From: Chitinophaga sp. Ak27
GTDB lineage: Bacteria > Bacteroidota > Bacteroidia > Chitinophagales > Chitinophagaceae
Direction: 5' to 3'
Assembly: GCF_012726295.1 (NCBI RefSeq)
Contig: NZ_JABAOB010000005.1
Coordinates: forward strand, 186,001-250,000
DNA length: 64,000 nucleotides
Shown here: positions 51,623 through 59,936 of the stretch, piece after piece
Layout: each line of letters opens with the position of its first letter
How positions within the stretch are numbered: position 1 is the first letter of the stretch
Program-made: the position numbers and the translations under genes
Notes under the pieces: generated by a model
The model's database searches: none
What the model saw: the letters and a program-made list of their open reading frames with translations, nothing else
What the model was told of the DNA's origin: nothing

Positions 51623-54034
51623 TTACTCCTTGTCGCTGATACCTAACTGCGCTATATCGATATCTTCTTCCTCATCCAGCGTTTTCCATAACTCTTTCTT
51701 CCTCGCCTTCTTCAGCAATGCCTTTTCCATCCATAATAACAACGCCGGCAAGATCGTCAAATTGGTAATCATAGCCACTACCAGCGTAAGCGATGTGAGC
51801 CAGCCCAATGCCTTGGTACCTCCAAACTCTGAAAAACTGAAAATCATAAACCCGGCGAACAAAATAGCGGATGTATAAATAATACTTAAGCCGGTTTCAT
51901 GTATCGTTTGCTTCACCGTAGCACTGATGTCAAAATCATGGCGTGGCAGCTCCTGTTTAAAGTTAACCAGGAAACGGATAGTAACGTCAATGGCTATCCC
52001 TAACGCCACGCTAAATACCAATACCGTGGAAGGCTTCAACGCCACGCCTACCCAGCCCATTACACCCGCGGTTACCACCAGCGGAATCACATTCGGGATC
52101 AGTGATATGATCAGCATTCTCCACGAACGGAACAGGTACAACATACACAGCATAATCAACACAAAAGCCAGGATAATGCTCTCCATCAGCCCATTGATAA
52201 TAAAGCGTGTACCCTCCTGGAATATTACGCTGGTACCTGTAAAAGTAACCTTGTAATGCGCTGTATCAAAAATCTCTGTCACTTTCGGCCGCAGGGAATC
52301 CAGCAACACCGGCAATTTCTGAGATCCTACATCCTTCATATTCACGCTCAGCCTCGCTACCTGTTTGGTACTATCCATAAAAGAAGATACCAGCTTACTG
52401 AATGTAGACGTAGCTCCGGTAGCATTGCTATTTCCCTTCATTCGGAGATAAGGCGCCAGGAAGCCAAGATCAAACTCGTTAGGCACCGCATAGTTGGAAC
52501 TATCCCCATTGAAGTATGCCTGCTTGGCAAACTTAATCCCTTCCACCACGGATAGCGGGCGACCAAAATCAGGCTGTGAGCCGATCAGCTGGGTTAACTT
52601 ATCCAGCCTGTTCAACGTTTGCAGGCTAATCACCCCGTTCTTTCTCTTTGTATCTACCGCAATCTCCAATGGCATTACGCCTTTGAAGTTGGTTTCCAAA
52701 AACTTCAGGTCAGTATATAACTTATCGGTATGCGGGATGTCGTCCAGCATATATCCTACTGATTGCAAACGACCCATTCCCACAATGGCCAATATTATTG
52801 CTATTACACTTACCCCATATACCCACGGCCGGTATTTGAAGACCAGCGTTGTCAGAAAATCTAATATCGCCGCAAAAAAGCGGTTTTCCAGGTAGTTGGT
52901 ATGTTTGCTCTTGGGCGCCGGCAAATAACTCAGCACAGAAGGCAGAAAAATAAAGGAGATCAGGAAGATGAACATGATGTTCAGCCCCGCTACTACGCCA
53001 AATTCCTTCAGGATAGCGCTGTTGGTAAAACAGAATACCCCAAAACCAATAGCAGCCGTAAGGTTGGTAAACAGCGTTACAATACCCATACGTTGTATCA
53101 TATGCACCAACGCCCGCGTTTTATTGGCATCCTTCGCATACGCGGTATGGTACTTACTCAGGAAGTACACACAGTTCGGAATCCCTATTACTACGATCAG
53201 CGAGGGAATCAGCCCTGTCAACAAAGTAATCTTATAACCCATCAGCACAATGGTACCTACCGACCAGATCACCCCAATAGCCACAACGATCATAGACATC
53301 AACACTGCGCCAAAGGAGCGGAAAAACAGGAACAATATCAACCCTGTCAAGAGGAAGGAGATTTTGAGGAACAACTTCAGCTCGTCTGCCACCTTAACGG
53401 CCATGGCCGTACGAATAAGTGGCAATCCGCTCAAATGCACTTCGGTATGTTGTTTCTCCTGGAAAGCGTTGGCCAGCTTAGTAATTTCCTTTACTACGCC
53501 GGTGCGCTTAGGTGAATTAAATACATCCTTATTCACATAAATAGCCATGAGATAGGCATGTGAATCGGGGTTGTACAGCAGCCCTTTATAAAACAGGAGA
53601 GTGTTAAATACCCTCGATAAGCTGTCGATCACCACCTGGTTGCCCAAATCGCCTTTGAAAAGCAGGCTCGCTTCCAGCTTTTGGGTACTGTCATTTTTGA
53701 CCAGGTTGATGGCCATTGGTACACTCATAATATTCTCCACAGCAAAAACATTCTTCATGTCCTTGTTCAGCTGAACATAGTCCTTGAAAAAATCTGCCTG
53801 AAAAAATTTATCTGTCTGTACCGCAAGCATGAGCACATTTCCATCCCCGCCAAATTTTTGCTTAAACTCCTGATACTCAATAAATTTGGGGTTGTCGTGT
53901 GGAATGGTAGCCACGTAGTCGTAAGACATTTGTACCTTACTGGCATAGTAACCCATCACGCCGGTACCGGCGAGCAATAGAAGTAGAAGCAATAATCGAT
54001 ATTTTAGCACAAAGCCTGCTAAACGTTGCCACAT
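51623..54034 (-). CDS. MMPL/RND-superfamily transporter
   Basis: 803 residues with the RND repeat: a first helix (KYRLLLLLLLLAGTGVMGYY), an exported loop, a block of five to six helices (LFLKISFLLTGLILFLFFRS, then SLIVVIGIPNCVYFLSKYHT), a second loop starting after residue 420, and a second helix block (ESIILAFVLIMLCMLYLFRS, VALGIAIDVTIRFLVNFKQE). These SSD-like transporters export lipids or hopanoids using the proton gradient. No membrane-fusion partner is adjacent, as expected for the MMPL group. Cargo unknown. Single gene. Confidence 0.93.
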   Translation of the reverse strand: MWQRLAGFVLKYRLLLLLLLLAGTGVMGYYASKVQMSYDYVATIPHDNPKFIEYQEFKQKFGGDGNVLMLAVQTDKFFQADFFKDYVQLNKDMKNVFAVENIMSVPMAINLVKNDSTQKLEASLLFKGDLGNQVVIDSLSRVFNTLLFYKGLLYNPDSHAYLMAIYVNKDVFNSPKRTGVVKEITKLANAFQEKQHTEVHLSGLPLIRTAMAVKVADELKLFLKISFLLTGLILFLFFRSFGAVLMSMIVVAIGVIWSVGTIVLMGYKITLLTGLIPSLIVVIGIPNCVYFLSKYHTAYAKDANKTRALVHMIQRMGIVTLFTNLTAAIGFGVFCFTNSAILKEFGVVAGLNIMFIFLISFIFLPSVLSYLPAPKSKHTNYLENRFFAAILDFLTTLVFKYRPWVYGVSVIAIILAIVGMGRLQSVGYMLDDIPHTDKLYTDLKFLETNFKGVMPLEIAVDTKRKNGVISLQTLNRLDKLTQLIGSQPDFGRPLSVVEGIKFAKQAYFNGDSSNYAVPNEFDLGFLAPYLRMKGNSNATGATSTFSKLVSSFMDSTKQVARLSVNMKDVGSQKLPVLLDSLRPKVTEIFDTAHYKVTFTGTSVIFQEGTRFIINGLMESIILAFVLIMLCMLYLFRSWRMLIISLIPNVIPLVVTAGVMGWVGVALKPSTVLVFSVALGIAIDVTIRFLVNFKQELPRHDFDISATVKQTIHETGLSIIYTSAILFAGFMIFSFSEFGGTKALGWLTSLTLVVAMITNLTILPALLLWMEKALLKKARKKELWKTLDEEEDIDIAQLGISDKE

Positions 54035-54242
54035 AAGGATTTTCTTTTTTTATAATGGGCGTAAAGGTAATCAAAATAGCTATTGGCTGTTAACCAACAG
54101 CGATGAGCTGCCCGGTTTTAGCTACCAGCCGGCGGGTTTTCACTTCTAGCTGTCAGCATCTCATTTTTCAGCCCCAGCCAGCCCGCCGCAGCAGGTGTCT
54201 CCCGTTTATATTAACTTGCAACCTTTATAAATTGCTGAAAAA

Positions 54243-54980
54243 TTGCTTCACAAAACACGCGGCATAGTATTACGTACGGTAAAATATGGCGATACCAGCC
54301 TGATCGTGACCATGTTCACGGAACTTTTTGGCGTGCAATCCTATATGGTTAACGGTGCCCGTTCTTCCAAGCCAAAAGCAGCCAAGGGGAACCTACTCCA
54401 GCTGGGCAATATCCTTGAATTGGTAGTATATCACCATGAAAGCCGCAATCTTCAACGCATTTCGGAATTTAAACTGGGATACATCTTTACCACGGTACAT
54501 CTGAACGTAGTAAAGAATACGGTGGCTTTATATATGATTGAGCTACTCCAGAAATGCCTGAAGCAGCCGGAGCAAAATCTGGAACTCTATTACTTTACAG
54601 AAAACATGCTGCAACTGCTGGATGTAGCTGCAATGCCGGTAGTGGCCAACCTTCCGCTCTACTTTACGCTGAAAACAGGGGAGCACCTCGGATTCCGGCT
54701 CAATGGCCGCTTTTCAGAATACACGCCCTATGTAGATTTACAGGAAGGTCATTTTACCGACTTACCTCCACATCATCCCAACCACCTCGATCCACAAAAC
54801 AGCGAGTTAACAGATCAGCTGGTTCAGTGTAAGGAAATCCAACATCTGGCGGCTATTACCATGAACAAAGAAAGAAGAAGAAAATTATTATATGCTTACC
54901 TGGATTTCTTCCGGTTGCATTTAGCGGATTTCACAGAGCTCCACTCACCGCCTATCCTGCACGAGATTCTCGACGCCTGA
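54243..54980 (+). CDS. recO: DNA repair protein RecO
   Basis: 245 residues from TTG 54243 (MLHKTRGIVLRTVKYGDTSL); no ATG fits the family start. The N-terminal OB fold with TRGIVLRTVKYGDTSLIVTM and GARSSKPKAAKGNLLQLGNI and the C-terminal helical, zinc-knuckle-like region (here without the full cysteine set, as in many Bacteroidota) follow the RecO pattern. RecO loads RecA with RecR at SSB-coated gaps. Its 3' end overlaps the convergent lpxH-like gene by 36 bp. Confidence 0.93.
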   Translation: MLHKTRGIVLRTVKYGDTSLIVTMFTELFGVQSYMVNGARSSKPKAAKGNLLQLGNILELVVYHHESRNLQRISEFKLGYIFTTVHLNVVKNTVALYMIELLQKCLKQPEQNLELYYFTENMLQLLDVAAMPVVANLPLYFTLKTGEHLGFRLNGRFSEYTPYVDLQEGHFTDLPPHHPNHLDPQNSELTDQLVQCKEIQHLAAITMNKERRRKLLYAYLDFFRLHLADFTELHSPPILHEILDA

Positions 54981-55763
54981 CCGGGCAGCCTTTTCACCCG
55001 CCTCTGTAAAAAATTTGAGTTCCACATCGTTGCCATCGAAAACGGCATAAGAGAAATAATTCAGCCAATCGCCCAGGTTGATGTAGCGACTGCCTTCCTG
55101 TAACGGAATGTCCAACGGCAAATGCCGATGACCAAATATGAAGTAATCGAAGTGTTCTTTTTGCAATATTTCTTTGCTGTAAATAGCCAGCCATTCATTT
55201 TCTGCGCCCAGAAAATGTTCCAGCTTCTGTCCGGCTGCGGCACGGCTCTTACGGCTGAAATAATTGGCCAGGGAGATTCCTACCCATGGATGGATGGCAG
55301 AAAATAACCAACGGCAAACGGGGTTTCTGAAAACCTTCTTGAGCATCTTATACCCATGATCACCCGGTCCCAGGCCATCACCATGACCGATATAAAACTT
55401 TTTGGCGCCGATGGTATAGGTCTGTGGTTCATAATATACAGGGATATTCAGCTCATCTTCAAAATACCCATTCATCCACATATCATGGTTACCGATAAAT
55501 ACAGAGATGCCGATACCTTTATCGCTCAACGTTGCCAGCCTGCCTAGTATACGGGTATACCCTTTCGGGATCACGTGTTTATATTCAAACCAGAAGTCGA
55601 AAATATCACCTACCAGGAAAATATGCGCGGCATCAGCTTCCACCTGGTCGAGCCATTGTAACAACAGCTTTTCCCGTTCCCGGCTGGCAGCGGGATTGGG
55701 AACTCCCAGATGAAAATCAGAGGCAAAATATACTTTCTTTCGGGCTGGTAAATGAATGTCCAT
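54945..55763 (-). CDS. lpxH: UDP-2,3-diacylglucosamine diphosphatase-like metallophosphatase
   Basis: 272 residues of calcineurin-like fold: FASDFHLGVPNPAASREREK (DxH), HIFLVGDIFDFWFEYKHVIP (GDxxD), VFIGNHDMWMNGYF (GNHD), and FIFGHRHLPLDIPLQEGSRY (GHxH). The FDFWFEY motif is characteristic of LpxH, which hydrolyses UDP-2,3-diacylglucosamine to lipid X in lipid A synthesis. Fourth and last gene of rsfS-ftsH-LUD-lpxH on the same strand, separated from LUD by a hairpin repeat. Overlaps recO at its 3' end. Confidence 0.9.
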   Translation of the reverse strand: MDIHLPARKKVYFASDFHLGVPNPAASREREKLLLQWLDQVEADAAHIFLVGDIFDFWFEYKHVIPKGYTRILGRLATLSDKGIGISVFIGNHDMWMNGYFEDELNIPVYYEPQTYTIGAKKFYIGHGDGLGPGDHGYKMLKKVFRNPVCRWLFSAIHPWVGISLANYFSRKSRAAAGQKLEHFLGAENEWLAIYSKEILQKEHFDYFIFGHRHLPLDIPLQEGSRYINLGDWLNYFSYAVFDGNDVELKFFTEAGEKAARSGVENLVQDRR

Positions 55764-55777
55764 TCTTAAAATTATGA

Positions 55778-55862
55778 AGCTTTTAGTATTTAGCGTTATC
55801 CGCTGGCGAGAAAACGAAAATCGTTTGTTTCACCAAAGCATAATGGCTAAATACTAAAAGCT
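55778..55862. repeat. shorter hairpin repeat, copy E (17-bp arms)
   Basis: AGCTTTTAGTATTTAGC (55778-55794) and its complement (55846-55862) enclose a 51-nt interval with TTATCCGC near the left arm. It is weaker and less similar to copies A-D, sharing mainly the AGCTTTT/AAAAGCT ends. It separates the LUD stop from the lpxH start. Confidence 0.5.
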
Positions 55863-55869
55863 GTATTAT

Positions 55870-56505
55870 CTACTCGTCTACTAAAAATACGTATACTTCT
55901 TTGGGGCCGTGAATACCGACCACCAATGTTTTTTCGATGTCGGCTGTACGGCTTGGACCTGTGGCAAAGGAAATGGCCGACGGGAGGTCGCTGCCATATT
56001 TATCTCTCAGTTTGCTGAGTGCATCCTTCAGGTCAAAAACCAGTTGGTGCGTATAGGCAATCATGACGTGTACCGGGGCATATACGGGTAGGGCCCTTCC
56101 GCTGGGTTGAGCCGCACTTAATACCACAGTGCCAGTACGGGCTACCAGGTATTCGCAATCCGTGATAGCTGCATCCGCTTCGTGTATAGTACCCTTGTTC
56201 AACACTGGCAGCTCTTCAGAGCGAATCGTTTTCAACAGGGCAGGTGTTTGACAGTATACGTTGTGCCACTCTTTATTTTCGCAAAGCGCGCGCAAACTAT
56301 CCATCATTTCGCCTTTACTGGTACAGTAAACAAACTTCCCCTGCAAACGGCTAAATTCCTCTGCAAACTTTAATTCCAGGCTCTCATTCTCAGTTCTGAA
56401 AACAGACGAGTTGCCCTCCGAATTTGGGAAGGGCAACTGTACTGACTGACTTAACGCATTCCGTACTCTCTTCAGAATATTTTCCTTAGCAGGAGAAATC
56501 TTCAT
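55870..56505 (-). CDS. LUD-domain protein (LutC-like)
   Basis: 211 residues of the LUD/YkgG fold: NILKRVRNALSQSVQLPFPN, then DAAITDCEYLVARTGTVVLS with the characteristic ARTGTVVLSAAQPSGRA, and SFATGPSRTADIEKTLVVGI plus HGPKEVYVFLVDE at the end. LutC-type proteins join LutA and LutB in lactate oxidation, but no such partners are present. In Bacteroidota this LUD gene routinely stands beside ftsH, as here (8 bp downstream), so its real role may be different. Confidence 0.9.
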   Translation of the reverse strand: MKISPAKENILKRVRNALSQSVQLPFPNSEGNSSVFRTENESLELKFAEEFSRLQGKFVYCTSKGEMMDSLRALCENKEWHNVYCQTPALLKTIRSEELPVLNKGTIHEADAAITDCEYLVARTGTVVLSAAQPSGRALPVYAPVHVMIAYTHQLVFDLKDALSKLRDKYGSDLPSAISFATGPSRTADIEKTLVVGIHGPKEVYVFLVDE

Positions 56506-56513
56506 ATCGCTAT

Positions 56514-58544
56514 TTACGCATTAGCTGGTGATGGAGAAGGGTTGATGATATCTGACGGATGAACACCATCAGTAGTCATCCCTTCTTTATTCAGTGGATG
56601 TTCCCGGTGTACGTCGTATGGACGTTTACCGATCAGTCTTTCCAGGTCGGCCTGGTATAAAACTTCTTTCTTCAACAGCTCTTCTGCCAGTATTTTTACC
56701 TGGTCCATTTTTTCGGTCAACAGGTCTTTGGTTCTGACATAAGCAGCAGCAATCAGTTTCCTTACTTCATCATCAATCATTTTGGATGTTTCTTCAGAGT
56801 AAGGCTTAGTGAATGACTGGTCGCTGTTGGGATCGTAGAAAGATACATTACCCACTTTATCATTCATACCATATACGGTTACCATTGCATAGGCCATACG
56901 GGTAATTACCTGCAGGTCGTTTTGTGCACCGGTGGAAATTTTACCAAATACCAGCTCTTCTACCGCACGGCCACCGAGGGTCATACAGATATCATCGAGC
57001 AGTTGTTCAGTATTGTACAGGTATTGTTCTTTCGGGAGATATTGCGCATAACCAAGTGCTGCCACACCACGGGGAACAATAGTTACTTTCACCAATGGGT
57101 TAGCATGCTCCAGGTGCCAGCCACAGATGGCGTGACCTGCTTCATGGTAAGCAATGACTTCTTTTTCTTCCGGAGAAATGATCTTATTCTTCTTTTCCAA
57201 ACCTCCGATTACACGGTCAATGGCATCATTGAAGTCATCCATTTCCACCTGCATTTTACCCTTACGGGCAGCAATCAGGGCAGCTTCGTTACATACGTTG
57301 GCGATATCTGCGCCGGCAAAGCCCGGGGTCATCGAAGCCAGCTTCTTCACATCCAGGTTAGGGGACGTTTTGATGGGCTTCAGGTGTACTTCAAAAATGG
57401 TTTCCCTTCCAGCCAGGTCTGGTTTGTCAATAGATATCTGACGGTCGAAACGGCCTGGGCGTAATAATGCGCTATCCAGTACATCGGGCCGGTTGGTAGC
57501 AGCCAGGATAATGATACCACTGTCTGTTCCGAAACCATCCATTTCCACCAGCAATTGGTTCAGGGTGTTTTCCCGCTCATCGTTGCTCATCATCACGTTC
57601 TTACCTCTGGCACGGCCAATAGCATCAATTTCATCGATGAAAATGATACAAGGCGCTTTCTCACGGGCTTGTTTAAACAGGTCACGTACACGGCTGGCAC
57701 CCACCCCTACGAACAGCTCCACAAAGTCGGAACCAGACATAGAGAAGAAAGGAACCTGCGCTTCTCCAGCCATCGCTTTAGCCAGAAGGGTTTTACCAGT
57801 TCCCGGAGGGCCTACCAGTAACGCACCTTTAGGAATTTTACCTCCCAGAGAGGTATATTTTTTAGGATTCTTCAGGAAATCCACGATTTCCATTACTTCT
57901 ACCTTTGCTTCGTCCAATCCGGCTACATCGTTGAAAGTTATATTCACCCGGGTGCCTTTGTCGAACAGGGTAGCTTTGGATTTACCGATATTGAAGATAC
58001 CACCCGGGCCGCCGCTGCCACCAGCAGGACCACCCATTTTACGCATCAGCAATATCCATAAGCCAATGATCAGGATAATTGGCAACAAGAGCTGGAATAT
58101 TGGTTCAAACCAGCTTTGGCGCTCATCGTAAGATATCTTTACCTGGTTTTCTACCGGGATACCTTCCTGGGCTTTGTCAATATCTTTCTTAAAACTCTCT
58201 TCACTGCCTATCGTAAAACGGAAATGCGGACCAGGGTTATCACCACCAAATCTGCTCTTGTTAACGCCGTTAAACTTAGCTTCTTTTAAAGAGTCTGGTT
58301 TTATGTAGACTTCTACATATTTCTTGTTTACAACCACCAGCTTATCTACATCTCCTGGTTTCAGATAATTTACCTGAAACTCCTGGAAGGAGATTTCTTT
58401 GGTGGGGGACTTGAAATCGCCAAAAATGTTCATTGCGAGCAGGGCTACACCAATAAAGGCATATACCCAGTATATATTGAACTTCGGTCCTTTCTTAGGT
58501 GATTTCTCTGAACCCTTGTTGAAGTTATTGCCTCCTTTTTCCAT
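56514..58544 (-). CDS. ftsH: ATP-dependent zinc metalloprotease FtsH
   Basis: 676 residues: N-terminal membrane helix (about 23-40), a periplasmic domain, second helix (LLLPIILIIGLWILLMRKMG, about 152-171), AAA+ module with Walker A GPPGTGKT (245-252), Walker B IFIDEIDAIG and the SRH NRPDVLDSALLRPGRFDR, and the protease zinc site HEAGH (467-471). It is a hexameric membrane-anchored quality-control protease. Full length with all motifs. It sits 75 bp after rsfS and 8 bp before the LUD gene, a conserved Bacteroidota order. Confidence 0.98.
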   Translation of the reverse strand: MEKGGNNFNKGSEKSPKKGPKFNIYWVYAFIGVALLAMNIFGDFKSPTKEISFQEFQVNYLKPGDVDKLVVVNKKYVEVYIKPDSLKEAKFNGVNKSRFGGDNPGPHFRFTIGSEESFKKDIDKAQEGIPVENQVKISYDERQSWFEPIFQLLLPIILIIGLWILLMRKMGGPAGGSGGPGGIFNIGKSKATLFDKGTRVNITFNDVAGLDEAKVEVMEIVDFLKNPKKYTSLGGKIPKGALLVGPPGTGKTLLAKAMAGEAQVPFFSMSGSDFVELFVGVGASRVRDLFKQAREKAPCIIFIDEIDAIGRARGKNVMMSNDERENTLNQLLVEMDGFGTDSGIIILAATNRPDVLDSALLRPGRFDRQISIDKPDLAGRETIFEVHLKPIKTSPNLDVKKLASMTPGFAGADIANVCNEAALIAARKGKMQVEMDDFNDAIDRVIGGLEKKNKIISPEEKEVIAYHEAGHAICGWHLEHANPLVKVTIVPRGVAALGYAQYLPKEQYLYNTEQLLDDICMTLGGRAVEELVFGKISTGAQNDLQVITRMAYAMVTVYGMNDKVGNVSFYDPNSDQSFTKPYSEETSKMIDDEVRKLIAAAYVRTKDLLTEKMDQVKILAEELLKKEVLYQADLERLIGKRPYDVHREHPLNKEGMTTDGVHPSDIINPSPSPANA

Positions 58545-58619
58545 AATCTTACGCTCCTTTACGGATATTTATTGCAATCAGAATAATATGAATAATTAAA
58601 TTCTAAAACAACTGTTTAC

Positions 58620-59024
58620 TCAGTTTTCTACGTGATCCATTCTATCGGCATCGCTCCACATCTCTTCCAGATTATAGAATTTCCTGTTTTCCGGTTGGAA
58701 TATGTGCACAACAACATTCACATAATCCACCAAAACCCAGTTTTGCGAACTAAATCCTTCGTGTTTATACGGTTCCTCAGATGTCTGCAACTCCACCTGC
58801 TCTGACACATAATCAGCAATGGCTTTCACCTGGGTGCCGGAATTGGCTTCACATATGATAAAGAAATCGGCCACAGCTTCAGGAATCTGGCGTAGATCCA
58901 GGGATACGATATTTTCCCCCTTCTTATCCTGTATGGCCTTGATGATGGTGGTAAAAATTTCACTTTCTCTGGTCAGGCGTGACTGCGCCTTCTTTCTCGT
59001 GCTCAGAACGGTTAAGGGTGCCAA
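58620..59024 (-). CDS. rsfS: ribosome silencing factor RsfS
   Basis: 134 residues with the RsfS/DUF143 domain: FTTIIKAIQDKKGENIVSLD, then ADFFIICEANSGTQVKAIAD and KHEGFSSQNWVLVDYVNVVV followed by HIFQPENRKFYNLEEMWSDA. RsfS binds ribosomal protein uL14 and prevents subunit joining in starvation. First gene of the rsfS-ftsH-LUD-lpxH run with a perfect -7 box upstream. The ATG at 59024 adds a basic lead (MAPLTVLSTRKKAQSRL) that may be shorter in reality. Confidence 0.95.
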   Translation of the reverse strand: MAPLTVLSTRKKAQSRLTRESEIFTTIIKAIQDKKGENIVSLDLRQIPEAVADFFIICEANSGTQVKAIADYVSEQVELQTSEEPYKHEGFSSQNWVLVDYVNVVVHIFQPENRKFYNLEEMWSDADRMDHVEN

Positions 59025-59060
59025 TAAATCTCGTTTTTGTTAAAAATAATCTTTAATTGT

Positions 59061-59068
59061 CAAAGTTA
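59061..59068 (-). promoter_or_regulatory. -7 promoter box of the rsfS-ftsH unit
   Basis: The plus strand CAAAGTTA is TAACTTTG on the gene strand, a perfect TAnnTTTG match 36 bases before the rsfS start. Confidence 0.5.
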
Positions 59069-59139
59069 CTAAACAAGCAGTAATATAACATGTTTAATAT
59101 CGCCTCCGGGCCTCCTGAAAATGTTAATTAAATAATAAA

Positions 59140-59928
59140 ATGAATTACTTTTCGGGCCAGATATACAGACTAAAAAAGATTCATGTGATAGGACACCCGT
59201 TCAAGGTATTAACAGAAGTTGACAGCACCAATAACTATGCCATGGAGCAGGTAAATTCCGGGCAGGTGACATCCGGTACAGCCTGGTTTACGAGCAACCA
59301 AACCGCCGGAAAAGGAACCCGTGGGAAACAATGGCTGGCTCAGCCCGGCGATATCAGCGCACTCAGTATTGCCCTCCAACCAGCGATGCTACCCCTTTCC
59401 AGGCAATTTATGTTAAGTATTACCGTAGCCCTCGCTACCTGCGATTTCTTTGCCAGCTATGCCGGTGATGAAACGATCATTAAGTGGCCAAATGATATTT
59501 ATTGGCGTGACAGAAAGGCAGGCGGTATCCTGATTGAGAATGTATTAAGAGGAAATGTCTGGCAATATGCCATTATTGGCATAGGACTTAATATTAACCA
59601 GGCAGCCTTTTCACCTGATCTTCCCAACGCCGTTTCCCTTCGGCAAATTACCGGCAAAGTCCGGGAAGCAGCCGACCTGGCCCGGGAACTCTGTACCTTT
59701 CTCGACAAAAGGGTCCAGCAGTTAGTCCCCGCTAACTACGACGCATTGCTCCGCGAGTATACCACCCGGCTTTTCCGATGGCAACAACCCGCCCTCTACC
59801 GGAAGGATGGTCAAATCTTTGAAGGCATTATCCGGGATGTACTTCCCGATGGGCATTTATGCCTGGAAAGGGAAGGCCAAATCCTGCAATTGGGATTCGG
59901 AGAAATAGAATTCATACTTAACCACTAA
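59140..59928 (+). CDS. birA: biotin--[acetyl-CoA-carboxylase] ligase
   Basis: 262 residues with the BirA catalytic domain: VDSTNNYAMEQV, SNQTAGKGTRGKQWLAQPGD (GRGRxGR-type adenylate site), IIKWPNDIYWRDRKAGGILI and IGIGLNINQAAF. The N-terminal DNA-binding HTH of the E. coli repressor is absent, so it is the enzyme-only form, transferring biotin to the carboxyl-carrier lysine. The first ~20 residues (MNYFSGQIYRLKKIHVIGHP) precede the core normally. Divergent from rsfS; its stop lies 8 bp from the convergent glycosyltransferase stop. Confidence 0.96.
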   Translation: MNYFSGQIYRLKKIHVIGHPFKVLTEVDSTNNYAMEQVNSGQVTSGTAWFTSNQTAGKGTRGKQWLAQPGDISALSIALQPAMLPLSRQFMLSITVALATCDFFASYAGDETIIKWPNDIYWRDRKAGGILIENVLRGNVWQYAIIGIGLNINQAAFSPDLPNAVSLRQITGKVREAADLARELCTFLDKRVQQLVPANYDALLREYTTRLFRWQQPALYRKDGQIFEGIIRDVLPDGHLCLEREGQILQLGFGEIEFILNH

Positions 59929-59936
59929 CAGCTAGC

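Noticed and set aside
52901..53515. 204-residue plus-strand open frame opposite the MMPL transporter
   Set aside because: Very high His/Gln/Asn content and antisense to intact membrane helices of the transporter.
54070..54170. Possible sixth hairpin repeat before recO (AGCTATT, TAGCTGTCAGC segments)
   Set aside because: Only a 6-bp GCTGTT/AACAGC hairpin and loosely similar words were found; arms do not pair over a useful length.
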